Below, one piece after another: positions 6,302 to 13,010 of a DNA stretch of 13,010 nt. A program made the position numbers and the translations under genes. This stretch comes from an uncultured Eubacteriaceae bacterium (GTDB taxonomy: Bacteria > Bacillota > Clostridia > Lachnospirales > Lachnospiraceae): the NCBI GenBank assembly GCA_945938055.1, contig CAMEUH010000048.1, positions 1 to 13,010 of the forward strand, read 5' to 3'. Below the pieces are notes generated by a model that was not told the DNA's origin, did not search any database, and was given only the letters and a program-made list of their open reading frames with translations. Position 1 is the first letter of the stretch. Every line of letters starts with the position of its first letter.

Positions 6302-7508
6302 TTTTGGATATAAAATTCTTGCAGTAGTTCTTGCTATCCTGCTTTGGCTGACAATTATCAATGTAATTGACCCTGCGACTCCGAAACAGATTTCCGGTAT
6401 TTCGGTGGAACTGTTAAATAAGGAGTCCCTTACGGATCTCGGATATACTTTTGAAGTTCTTGAAGGCAATACGGTTTCCATTACTGTAACAGGCCCGGTT
6501 TCTGTGGTGGATAAATTGACCAGTGCCGATTTTTATGCCTGTGCGGATCTTTCAACCATCAGTCCGCTTTCTGATTATGTGGAAATCCAGGTGAAGTGTA
6601 CAAAGTCTTCAATTTCTACACATAATCTTAATATTGTGTTGCGGAATGATGCAGTAAAGCTTAATATAGAAAATCGCGAGTCAAGGACAATGGATGTAGA
6701 AGTAGAACTGACCGGAACACCGGCTTCGGGTTTTGCGGCAGGCGATTATGATCTCTCGCCGATGTCCATTAAAATTACCGGAGCAGAATCAACGGTTGAG
6801 AGCATTGCCAGAATTGTTGCGCAGTATGACATAGAGGGCGTATCTATGGATATCTCCGATAATGTGAAACTAAGGCTGTATGATGAGGATGGAACGGAAA
6901 TCTCGACAAAAGGGCTGATTCTTAGTAAAGAAGAGGTACGGCTTAAGGTTCCGATTCTGGTTAAGAAGGTAGTGCCGGTTAATTATGCATATACCGGTAC
7001 GGTAAAAGAAGGATATAAGGTTTCCAAGATTACCCATTCTATTGAAAATGTGGTGATTGCAGGTACCGCGGCAACGATAGAAGGTATACAGAGTATTGAT
7101 CTGCCAGCAGAATTAATTAATATTTCAGATATCAATGCAGATACCAGTTATTCCGTAAGAATTAGTCATTATGTACCAAGTAATGTTAAGATTCTTTCGG
7201 AAGTAGTGTCAGAAGTTGTTGTGGATGTGGAACCATTAATTACTAAGGTATTCGAAATACCGACGGACAAGTTTGAATTGCTGAATGCGGATGAAAAGCT
7301 GAATTATGAGTTCACAAAGAAATCTGTATCCGTTACTTATTCCGGACTGAAAGAAGATATTGAGGCAATGGCGATATCCGGGATTGTAGCAAAAGCGGAT
7401 GTTTCCGGACTGACAGCGGGAACGCGGACGGTCAAGGTTCAATTTGAGAATACGAATAACTGTACTGTTGTGGGCGAATATACGGTACCGGTTGTTGTAT
7501 CAAAATAA
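6279..7508 (+). CDS. cdaR: CdaR, YbbR-domain regulator of CdaA
   Basis: This 409-residue protein has a basic start, one membrane helix (about 11-30, ending LLWLTIINVID) and an extracellular part made of about four YbbR beta-domains (roughly 35-118, 120-215, 218-315, 320-409). Repeating signatures are VTGPVSVVDKL, ITGAESTVESI and IAGTAATIEGIQSIDL, each introducing the end of a domain. In Bacillus, Listeria and relatives CdaR binds CdaA through the membrane and adjusts its activity, probably in response to the wall. The gene begins inside the last codons of cdaA (ATG at 6279, AGG at 6269-6271) and the phosphohexomutase follows after 28 bases. Its sequence is ordinary for the family, with no truncation. 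Confidence 0.93.
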   Translation: MKKRILNNFGYKILAVVLAILLWLTIINVIDPATPKQISGISVELLNKESLTDLGYTFEVLEGNTVSITVTGPVSVVDKLTSADFYACADLSTISPLSDYVEIQVKCTKSSISTHNLNIVLRNDAVKLNIENRESRTMDVEVELTGTPASGFAAGDYDLSPMSIKITGAESTVESIARIVAQYDIEGVSMDISDNVKLRLYDEDGTEISTKGLILSKEEVRLKVPILVKKVVPVNYAYTGTVKEGYKVSKITHSIENVVIAGTAATIEGIQSIDLPAELINISDINADTSYSVRISHYVPSNVKILSEVVSEVVVDVEPLITKVFEIPTDKFELLNADEKLNYEFTKKSVSVTYSGLKEDIEAMAISGIVAKADVSGLTAGTRTVKVQFENTNNCTVVGEYTVPVVVSK

Positions 7509-7536
7509 ATATAACTGTAGAAGGGAGAATTTTTAC

Positions 7537-9264
7537 ATGTCATATCAGGAGATTTACAAACAGTGGTGTGCAAACGAATATTTTGATGCGCAGACAAGAG
7601 AAGAATTAAAATCGATTGCCGGAAATGAGGCAGAGATTGAGGATCGCTTTTATCAGGATCTTGAATTTGGTACAGGCGGTCTTAGAGGCGTCATCGGAAA
7701 TGGAACCAATCGGATGAATGTTTATACGGTACGTCGTGCCACACAGGGACTTGCGAATTTTATTATTAAGGAAAATGCCATGGACAGAGGTGTTGCCATT
7801 GCATTTGATTCCAGAAGAATGTCCCCAGAATTCGCAGATGAAGCAGCATTGTGTCTGAATGCGAATGGAATTAAGACATACATTTTCCCATCCTTAAGAC
7901 CGACACCGGAATTATCCTTTGCGGTAAGAGAATTAGGGTGCATTGCCGGAATCGTGGTTACGGCAAGCCATAACCCTCCTGAGTATAATGGATACAAGGT
8001 ATATTGGGAAGATGGTGCACAGATTACAGCTCCAAAGGATGCACAGATTATTGCGGAGGTAAAGGCAGTTACCGACTGGAATAATGTCAAGGTTATGGAT
8101 AAAGAATCTGCAAGGGTTGCAGGACTTTACAATGTGATTGGTTATGACCTGGATGATAAGTACATAGCAGCATTAAAGAAGCAGATTGTTAATCCTGATG
8201 TTATTAAAGAGGTAGGAAAGGACTTAAAGATTGTTTACACGCCGCTTCATGGTACTGGAAATGTTCCTGCCAGAAGAGTTTTAAAGGAAATCGGATTTGA
8301 GAAAGTATATGTGGTTCCGGAGCAGGAAAAACCAGACTCTAACTTCTCTACCGTGGATTATCCGAATCCGGAAGATCCGAAAGCATTTGCTCTGGCATTA
8401 AAGCTTGGTAAGGAAGTGGATGCAGACCTTGTTCTTGCAACAGACCCGGATGCAGACCGTCTTGGTGTATATGCCAAGGATTCCAAAACAGGAGAGTATA
8501 TGTCCTTTACCGGTAACATGTCCGGCATGCTGATTGCAGAATATCTGCTTTCACAGAAAAAGGAAAAAGGACTGATTCCTGCAAATGGTGCTTTGGTTAA
8601 GACGATTGTTTCAACTAACATGGCAGATGCGATTGCAAAGGAATATAATATTAAACTCATTGAAGTTCTTACAGGATTTAAGTTCATTGGTGAGCAGATT
8701 AAGCTCTTTGAACAGACCGGTTCCAATGAATACTGCTTTGGATTTGAGGAGAGCTATGGATGCCTTGTTGGTACCCATGCAAGAGATAAGGATGCTATTG
8801 TTGCAGTAATGGCACTTTGTGAAGCAGCAGCATATTATAAATCCAAGGGCATTACCTTGTGGGATCAGATGCTTAATATCTATGAGAAATATGGCTACTA
8901 TAAGGAAGGCTTAAAGTCCATTACCCTAAAGGGTGTTGAAGGAGTAGCAAAGATTCAGGAGATGCTGAATCAGTTAAGAGCCAACCCACCAAAGGAATTA
9001 GGCAGCTATAAGGTGATTTCTGCAAGAGATTACAAGAAAGATGAAATCGTGGATATGGCAACCGGCAAGATTACTCCAACCGGACTTCCAAGTTCCAATG
9101 TACTTTACTATGAACTGGATAATGATGCATGGTGCTGTGCAAGACCATCCGGAACTGAGCCGAAGATTAAGTTCTACATGGGTGTTAAGGGTGAAAGCTT
9201 CGAGGATGCAAATGCAAAACTGGCAGAGCTGACAGATGCAGTTATGAAGGTAGTAGGTCAGTAA
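7537..9264 (+). CDS. Phospho-sugar mutase (PgcA-type phosphoglucomutase/phosphomannomutase)
   Basis: An alpha-D-phosphohexomutase of 575 residues that interconverts hexose 1- and 6-phosphates through a phosphoserine. All four family motifs are present: TASHNP with the catalytic Ser144, metal loop DPDADRLG (303-310), sugar-binding GFEESYG (402-408) and phosphate-binding RPSGTEPK (536-543). The early GTGGLRG segment (45-51) and the length near 575 match the PgcA/PGM group that handles glucose phosphates, not GlmM (about 450 residues). Glucose-1-phosphate made here would feed UDP-glucose, glycogen and polysaccharide synthesis. The start is set by AAGGGAG at 7521-7527, nine bases before the ATG; an upstream in-frame start at 7444 would overlap cdaR. 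It closes the cdaA operon, in the place glmM takes in many Firmicutes. The exact sugar preference cannot be read from the sequence. Confidence 0.92.
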   Translation: MSYQEIYKQWCANEYFDAQTREELKSIAGNEAEIEDRFYQDLEFGTGGLRGVIGNGTNRMNVYTVRRATQGLANFIIKENAMDRGVAIAFDSRRMSPEFADEAALCLNANGIKTYIFPSLRPTPELSFAVRELGCIAGIVVTASHNPPEYNGYKVYWEDGAQITAPKDAQIIAEVKAVTDWNNVKVMDKESARVAGLYNVIGYDLDDKYIAALKKQIVNPDVIKEVGKDLKIVYTPLHGTGNVPARRVLKEIGFEKVYVVPEQEKPDSNFSTVDYPNPEDPKAFALALKLGKEVDADLVLATDPDADRLGVYAKDSKTGEYMSFTGNMSGMLIAEYLLSQKKEKGLIPANGALVKTIVSTNMADAIAKEYNIKLIEVLTGFKFIGEQIKLFEQTGSNEYCFGFEESYGCLVGTHARDKDAIVAVMALCEAAAYYKSKGITLWDQMLNIYEKYGYYKEGLKSITLKGVEGVAKIQEMLNQLRANPPKELGSYKVISARDYKKDEIVDMATGKITPTGLPSSNVLYYELDNDAWCCARPSGTEPKIKFYMGVKGESFEDANAKLAELTDAVMKVVGQ

Positions 9265-9284
9265 AAATCTTAAAATGAAATAAT

Positions 9285-9327
9285 GAAGGAAGCTGTGATG
9301 CCGTTGGAGTTGCAGCTTTCTTTTTTT
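9285..9327 (+). terminator. Rho-independent terminator of the cdaA operon
   Basis: GGAAGCTG (9288-9295) pairs with CAGCTTTC (9313-9320), allowing one G-T pair. Four further mostly wobble pairs extend inward around a nine-base loop (9300-9308). A run of seven T follows at 9321-9327. It lies 21 bases after the mutase stop. Confidence 0.85.
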
Positions 9328-9343
9328 GAAAAACATATTTTTC

Positions 9344-9371
9344 ACACAAAAAGAACACAATTACGACACAA
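9344..9371 (+). promoter_or_regulatory. Three ACACAA direct repeats at 11-bp spacing upstream of htrA
   Basis: ACACAA occurs at 9344-9349, 9355-9360 and 9366-9371, so starts are exactly 11 bp apart, one helical turn. Direct repeats with this spacing are typical of OmpR/PhoB-family response regulator sites. They lie where the -35 region of the htrA promoter should be and no good -35 hexamer is seen there, as expected for an activator-dependent promoter. The binding protein is unknown. Confidence 0.55.
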
Positions 9372-9376
9372 ACTCT

Positions 9377-9396
9377 TGTTAAGATACAGTTAACAA
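9377..9396 (+). promoter_or_regulatory. Probable htrA promoter with overlapping GTTAAG-N5-GTTAAC element
   Basis: TGTTAAGAT (9377-9385) reads as an extended -10 element with four of six matches to TATAAT. It overlaps GTTAAG-N5-GTTAAC (9378-9383 and 9389-9394, 11 bp apart), which can also be read as an inverted repeat TTGTTAA-N7-TTAACAA (9376-9382, 9390-9396). The first reading resembles the streptococcal CiaR site TTTAAG-N5-TTTAAG, which controls htrA there. The exact promoter position is inferred. Confidence 0.45.
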
Positions 9397-9417
9397 TCAA
9401 GGAAGGGAGTTTTTGGT

Positions 9418-10827
9418 ATGTTTGAGAATGATGAACATAATTATAATGGAATTATAGGAAATAGCGAAAAAGTAGCAGAAGAAGCTGAATGTGAAAAAGA
9501 AACGATAAATGAAGGGATTTATAAGGCAGCCGATGAGACAGTAAATGAAACGGTGAATGAAAAAGTAAATGAAACAGTGAATGAAATAGTGAACGAAACT
9601 GCAACGGAACCCGCCAAGAAAAAAGGTTTTAAGGGAGTATTAAAGTTTGTGGGAATGGCAGCAGCATTTGGACTGGTTGCGGGAAGCGTGTTTTTTGGTG
9701 TGAATTATGCAGCAAATAAGGCATTTGGAACAAGCACACCATCTCCAAGCGACATCCTTAAGGAAACGACAGGAATTGTTGTAAACAAGACCGATACGGC
9801 AGCAACAAGCGGACAGGTGATGGTAATGGATGTTTCGGGCGTGATTGATAATGCAATGCCTTCTGCAGTTTCCATTACGGGAACCGTAACAACAACGTAT
9901 CAGTTTAATCCATTTTTTGGAAATGCCTACGAAACGGAAAATCCGGTATCCGGTTCTGGTGTCATCATCGGCCAGAACGGAACAGAACTGTTAATTGTTA
10001 CGAATGCACATGTTGTTGAGGATGTAAATGACATAAAGGTTACCTTTATTAATGGGGCCACGGCAGGTGCGGTTGTGAAGGGAGCCAAAACCAACCGGGA
10101 TATTGCAGTAATTGCTGTCAGTTTAAAGGATCTTTCAACAGAGACATTATCCAGTATTTCCATTGTGGAGATTGGAGATTCTGATGCATTGAAGATGGGA
10201 CAGCCGGTCATTGCAATCGGAAATGCCCTGGGAGAAGGACAGTCTTCAACAGTTGGCTGGATTAGTGCATTAGGACGGACTATTGTTATTAATGGAAATG
10301 AATATGAGAATATGATTATGACGGATGCGGCAATTAATCCGGGTAACAGCGGCGGTGCACTCTTAAATACGGAAGGACAACTGGTTGGCATTAATTCGGC
10401 AAAGTATTCCGATGAGAAGGTTGAAGGAATGGGTTATGCAATACCGATTTCTTCTGTGGCAGATATCATTAATGATTTGATGAACCGACAGGTGCGAAGC
10501 AAAGTGGATGAAGAAAAGATTGGTTATCTGGGAATTTCCGGAATGGATATTTCAAAGAGTATCAGTCAGGCATATGGATGGCCGGAAGGTCTTCTGATTA
10601 CCACGATTGGTGATGACAGTCCTGCAGCAAAGGCTGGGCTCTTAAAGAATGATATTCTGTCAGGTTTTGATGGGGAGGATGTTACTTCGCTGGAACAGCT
10701 GAGAACATTAATGGAGTATTATGCATCCGGTGAAACCATAAAAGTGGATTACTCAAGACTAGAGCCTGGAGAATATGTGGCAAAAAGAGTAGAGGTTACA
10801 CTGGGTAACCGAAATGCAGGTAAATAA
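9418..10827 (+). CDS. htrA: Membrane-anchored HtrA/DegP-family serine protease
   Basis: A quality-control protease that degrades misfolded proteins on the outer side of the membrane. The 469 residues comprise an acidic cytoplasmic part (1-65) with five VNET-like tetrapeptides, a basic patch KKKGFKG, one membrane helix (about 74-98), a linker, a trypsin-like domain (about 140-355) and one PDZ domain (about 366-463). The catalytic triad is His198 in TNAHVVED, Asp228 in NRDIAVI and Ser311 in NPGNSGGALLN, all intact. The PDZ contains LLITTIGDDSPAAKAGLLKNDIL. The layout is that of Gram-positive HtrA. The start has AAGGGAG eight bases upstream. The gene stands alone between two terminators, with striking repeats in its promoter region that suggest control by a two-component system, as known for htrA in Bacillus (CssRS) and Streptococcus (CiaRH). 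The repeat-rich cytoplasmic part is unusual. Confidence 0.94.
   Translation: MFENDEHNYNGIIGNSEKVAEEAECEKETINEGIYKAADETVNETVNEKVNETVNEIVNETATEPAKKKGFKGVLKFVGMAAAFGLVAGSVFFGVNYAANKAFGTSTPSPSDILKETTGIVVNKTDTAATSGQVMVMDVSGVIDNAMPSAVSITGTVTTTYQFNPFFGNAYETENPVSGSGVIIGQNGTELLIVTNAHVVEDVNDIKVTFINGATAGAVVKGAKTNRDIAVIAVSLKDLSTETLSSISIVEIGDSDALKMGQPVIAIGNALGEGQSSTVGWISALGRTIVINGNEYENMIMTDAAINPGNSGGALLNTEGQLVGINSAKYSDEKVEGMGYAIPISSVADIINDLMNRQVRSKVDEEKIGYLGISGMDISKSISQAYGWPEGLLITTIGDDSPAAKAGLLKNDILSGFDGEDVTSLEQLRTLMEYYASGETIKVDYSRLEPGEYVAKRVEVTLGNRNAGK
9541..9600 (+). repeat. Five tandem 12-bp units encoding VNET-like tetrapeptides in htrA
   Basis: Five back-to-back 12-base units of the form GTRAAYGAAAYN encode VNET, VNEK, VNET, VNEI and VNET (residues 42-61). 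The units differ at a few positions each. The length is a multiple of three, so gain or loss of a unit keeps the frame. The array lies in the predicted cytoplasmic tail of HtrA. Confidence 0.85.
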
Positions 10828-10852
10828 GCTTCCCCTCTCTTTTTTATAAATG

Positions 10853-10894
10853 GAGACCGTCTTAAATTTTTATTAAGAGACGGTCTCTTTTCTT
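10853..10894 (+). terminator. Rho-independent terminator after htrA
   Basis: GAGACCGTCT (10853-10862) pairs perfectly with AGACGGTCTC (10878-10887), with an AT-rich inner part that can add further pairs. TTTTCTTT follows. It begins 25 bases after the htrA stop and separates htrA from clpX. Confidence 0.85.
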
Positions 10895-10921
10895 TACTTT
10901 GACCGTCAAACAGTATATAAT
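10893..10921 (+). promoter_or_regulatory. Sigma-A-like promoter of clpX
   Basis: TTTACT (10893-10898, four of six matches) and a perfect TATAAT (10916-10921) are 17 bases apart. Transcription would begin near 10928, about 25 bases before the clpX ATG. The TTGACC at 10899-10904 looks more like a -35 but would leave a spacer of only 11 bases. Confidence 0.65.
10898..10910 (+). promoter_or_regulatory. Palindromic operator in the clpX promoter, CtsR-like half-site
   Basis: TTTGACCGTCAAA is a perfect odd palindrome (TTTGAC-C-GTCAAA) filling most of the promoter spacer, where a bound repressor would block RNA polymerase. The minus strand reads GGTCAAA, a perfect CtsR heptad. CtsR normally binds direct repeats of this heptad separated by three bases, and the second heptad here (AAGAAAA) is weak. 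It may be a divergent CtsR site or the site of another dimeric regulator. Confidence 0.45.
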
Positions 10922-10952
10922 CTTAACATGCAGCTTAACGGAGGTAGAAAAA

Positions 10953-12320
10953 ATGTCTGAAATGGATAAGAAGAATCCTGATGTTGATGAAAATGAGGAT
11001 GAATATGAAAAGGTTTGTTATATCTGCAGGAGACCCGAGAGCAGATGCGGTAAATTAATCAGCCTTCCGGGAAACATGGATGTATGTGCAGACTGCATGC
11101 AGCGGTCTTTTGATTCCATTAATAATGTTAACATGGATGATTTGATAAAAAATACAAATATACCGGGAATCAGTTTTCTGAATCTGGGGGATTTGAATCG
11201 TGAAATTCCACAGAGCCAGAAAATAAAGAAGAAAAAGAAGGAAGATAAGGAAAAACTGCCGGAACTTACTTTAAAGGATATCCCGGCACCCCATAAGATT
11301 AAAGAACGTCTGGATGAGTATGTCATCGGACAGGAACATGCAAAGAAGGTTATTTCGGTTGGCGTGTATAACCATTATAAGCGGATTCTTGGGGAAAAGG
11401 ATGAGGTTGAAATTGAAAAGTCCAACATGCTAATGATTGGACCAACCGGAAGCGGAAAGACTTATCTGGTTAAAACGCTTGCCAAGCTTCTCAACGTACC
11501 ACTTGCCATTGCGGATGCCACATCTCTGACAGAAGCCGGCTATATTGGTGATGATATTGAATCTGTTGTTTCAAAACTTCTGGCAGAGGCAGATAATGAT
11601 GTGGACCGGGCAGAGCAGGGAATTATCTTTATTGATGAAATAGACAAGCTTGCAAGAAAGAAGAATGCTACTACCAGGGATGTAAATGGGGAATCGGTAC
11701 AGCAGGGACTATTAAAGCTTCTGGAAGGAAGCGTTGTGGAAGTCCCGGTCGGGTCAAGCAGTAAAAATGCCATGGTTCCGATGGTGCCGGTAAACACGCA
11801 GAATATTCTGTTTATCTGCGGAGGCGCTTTCCCGGATTTGGAAGATGTAATCAAATCACGGTTAAGCAGGACAACCTCCATGGGATTTCTTGCGGACTTA
11901 AAGGATAAATTTGATAATGAGGACTTGCTGGAACAGGTAACCTCTGAAGATTTGCGTGAATTTGGACTTATACCGGAATTTATCGGAAGACTTCCAATTG
12001 TCTTTACTTTAAGTAAGATGACAAAAGAAATGCTGGTAGCAGTATTAAAAGAACCACGTAATGCAATTCTTAAGCAGTATAAAAAGCTTCTGGCGATGGA
12101 CGAAGTAGAACTGATTTTTGAAGATTCTGCGCTGGAGGCAATCGCAGAGAAAGCATTGGAGAAAAAGACCGGAGCAAGAGCACTTCGTGCGATCCTTGAG
12201 GAATTCATGCTGGATATCATGTATGAAATACCAAAGGATTCAGATATTGGAAGGGTTACCATTACACGGGAATACATTGAGAAAAAGGGCGGGCCTCAGA
12301 TTGAAATGAGAGGATGTTAG
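10953..12320 (+). CDS. clpX: ClpX-type AAA+ unfoldase, divergent form
   Basis: ClpX unfolds proteins and feeds them into the ClpP peptidase. The 455 residues begin with an acidic leader (1-20) and the zinc-binding domain with Cys22, Cys25, Cys45 and Cys48. A Lys-rich linker (KKKKKEDKEK, 92-101) leads to the AAA+ module: Walker A GPTGSGKT (163-170), pore loop GYIG (196-199; usually GYVG), Walker B IIFIDEIDK (224-232), sensor/arginine region IPEFIGRLP (340-348) and sensor II TGARALR (406-412). The ClpP-docking loop is MGF (310-312) in place of IGF. The region that normally carries the substrate-gripping RKH loop reads VPVGSSSKNAMVPMVPV (264-280), without RKH. It is longer than usual (about 420). 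GGAGG at 10940-10944 sets the start; the frame is open back to a TTG at 10899, but that lies before the predicted transcript start. No clpP or lon is adjacent. Confidence 0.9.
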   Translation: MSEMDKKNPDVDENEDEYEKVCYICRRPESRCGKLISLPGNMDVCADCMQRSFDSINNVNMDDLIKNTNIPGISFLNLGDLNREIPQSQKIKKKKKEDKEKLPELTLKDIPAPHKIKERLDEYVIGQEHAKKVISVGVYNHYKRILGEKDEVEIEKSNMLMIGPTGSGKTYLVKTLAKLLNVPLAIADATSLTEAGYIGDDIESVVSKLLAEADNDVDRAEQGIIFIDEIDKLARKKNATTRDVNGESVQQGLLKLLEGSVVEVPVGSSSKNAMVPMVPVNTQNILFICGGAFPDLEDVIKSRLSRTTSMGFLADLKDKFDNEDLLEQVTSEDLREFGLIPEFIGRLPIVFTLSKMTKEMLVAVLKEPRNAILKQYKKLLAMDEVELIFEDSALEAIAEKALEKKTGARALRAILEEFMLDIMYEIPKDSDIGRVTITREYIEKKGGPQIEMRGC

Positions 12321-12377
12321 CAAATTGGAACCTAAGGTCATATTATGAATTAAAATGACTTTATGGTGGTGCGCAGG

Positions 12378-13010
12378 ATGGATAATGGATTGCAGGAAAA
12401 TTGCCGTGAATTCATAAACTCGGAGGATTCTGTGGATATTATAGTGCGATACAGAAATATTGGCAGTGTTTTGGAAAGCTATCCTGACATATGTTACCAG
12501 ATTATCAATGATAACTGGGCAGTACTGTATCCGGATATTCGCATGATTCCACCGCTTGGAATCAGGGATTATGACTATTATCCCATTCCGAAACTGTATG
12601 GACTGATGGAACAGTCCAGTATGATTGCAAGTGGCATTGTATCAGTAAAAAATCGAAATACATTAAATCTGACGGGTAGAAACGTAATCATTGGATTTGT
12701 GGATACCGGGATTGATTATCTGCACGAAGCGTTTCGCGATGCGGCGGGCAGGACAAGAATTTATTCCATCTGGGATCAGACCGATGATAGTGGTGTGCTC
12801 CCGGATGGTTTTTTAATGGGAAGCGAATATACGCAGGAACAGATTAATGAGGCTCTTCAAAGTGAAAATCCCTATTTGGTTGTCCCGGAAGTAGATGAGC
12901 CGGGAGGACATGGTACATTTATGGCAGGGATTGCGGCCGGAAGTGATCTGGGTACTGATTTTACCGGAGCAGCACCGGACAGCTCCATTATCATGGTAAA
13001 GCTGCGTAAG
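12378..13010 (+). CDS. S8-family subtilisin-like protease, N-terminal part (runs off the window)
   Basis: The frame is open for 211 codons to the window edge. Residues 1-95 form a non-catalytic leader (prodomain-like, with LYPDIRMIPPLGIRDYDYYPIPKLYG), and the catalytic domain starts near 98. Seen: catalytic Asp109 in IGFVDTGIDYLHEAF and catalytic His178 in GGHGTFMAGIAAG; the serine would lie beyond the window. The bulky insert between Asp and His (SIWDQTDDSGVLPDGFLMGSEYT, 130-152, in part) is typical of the clostridial Csp-like subtilases, some of which process spore germination proteins. No signal peptide is visible. The start at 12378 is chosen over in-frame ATG 12363 and GTG 12369 because GGTGGT lies seven bases before it, but the call is uncertain. 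It follows clpX by 57 bases with no terminator, so read-through from clpX is likely. Confidence 0.85.
   Translation, partial: MDNGLQENCREFINSEDSVDIIVRYRNIGSVLESYPDICYQIINDNWAVLYPDIRMIPPLGIRDYDYYPIPKLYGLMEQSSMIASGIVSVKNRNTLNLTGRNVIIGFVDTGIDYLHEAFRDAAGRTRIYSIWDQTDDSGVLPDGFLMGSEYTQEQINEALQSENPYLVVPEVDEPGGHGTFMAGIAAGSDLGTDFTGAAPDSSIIMVKLRK

Noticed and set aside
7444..7536. Upstream start for the phosphohexomutase
   Set aside because: It overlaps cdaR and lacks a ribosome binding site; the ATG at 7537 has AAGGGAG nine bases upstream and fits the family length.
9927..10391. Antisense open frame of 154 codons within htrA
   Set aside because: It covers the conserved protease domain of the sense gene and has no promoter, ribosome binding site or family signal.
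11540..12277. Antisense open frame of 245 codons within clpX
   Set aside because: Ser-rich translation with no domain; it is the mirror of conserved AAA+ coding sequence.
12325..12356. Promoter for the subtilase gene (TTGGAA and TAAAAT)
   Set aside because: The spacer would be 20 bases and no better pair was found, so I do not call a promoter; co-transcription with clpX is possible.

Overview
The window looks like chromosome from a low-GC Firmicute, most likely a member of the Lachnospiraceae or a related Clostridia family. This rests on the AT-rich codon use, strong GGAGG-type ribosome binding sites, the cdaA-cdaR pair, a CtsR-like operator half-site at a clp gene, and a clostridial-type subtilase. 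The genus cannot be named from the sequence. Every gene found is on the + strand. There is no RNA gene, CRISPR array, insertion sequence or phage gene, and no gene-free stretch reaches 300 bases.

Region 1 (1-2722) is a tight operon. It holds the tail of an ABC importer permease, its FbpC/PotA-type ATPase, a PHP-domain metal-dependent phosphoesterase whose start lies inside the ATPase gene, and a ComEC-like metallo-beta-lactamase-fold hydrolase. The layout suggests uptake of a small (perhaps phosphorylated) substrate together with hydrolytic enzymes, but the substrate cannot be read from the sequence.

Region 2 (2753-3927) is a single gene with its own sigma-A-like promoter. It encodes a membrane-anchored extracellular protein: one N-terminal transmembrane helix, a BIG2-type Ig-like domain, a long Thr/Ser-rich stalk and an unrecognised C-terminal domain.

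Region 3 (3968-9327) is a cyclic di-AMP operon. An extended -10 promoter is followed by two uncharacterised membrane proteins, the diadenylate cyclase CdaA, its YbbR-domain regulator CdaR, and a 575-residue phosphoglucomutase/phosphomannomutase. A rho-independent terminator closes it. In many Firmicutes glmM follows cdaA-cdaR; here a PgcA-type phosphohexomutase sits in that place.

Region 4 (9344-13010) is devoted to protein quality control. It holds a membrane-anchored HtrA/DegP serine protease, a divergent ClpX and the start of an S8 subtilase without a signal peptide. The htrA upstream region carries three ACACAA repeats spaced exactly 11 bp apart and a GTTAAG-N5-GTTAAC element, which looks like a response-regulator site. 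The clpX promoter carries a perfect 13-bp palindrome, TTTGACCGTCAAA, between its -35 and -10 elements; its reverse strand contains one perfect CtsR heptad, GGTCAAA. The ClpX keeps its zinc finger, Walker motifs and an MGF version of the ClpP-docking loop, but the stretch where the RKH substrate loop belongs is replaced.

Several gene starts were moved downstream from the longest open frame because Shine-Dalgarno sequences, promoters and family lengths support it: PHP (1127), BIG2 protein (2833), second membrane protein (4412), phosphohexomutase (7537) and clpX (10953).
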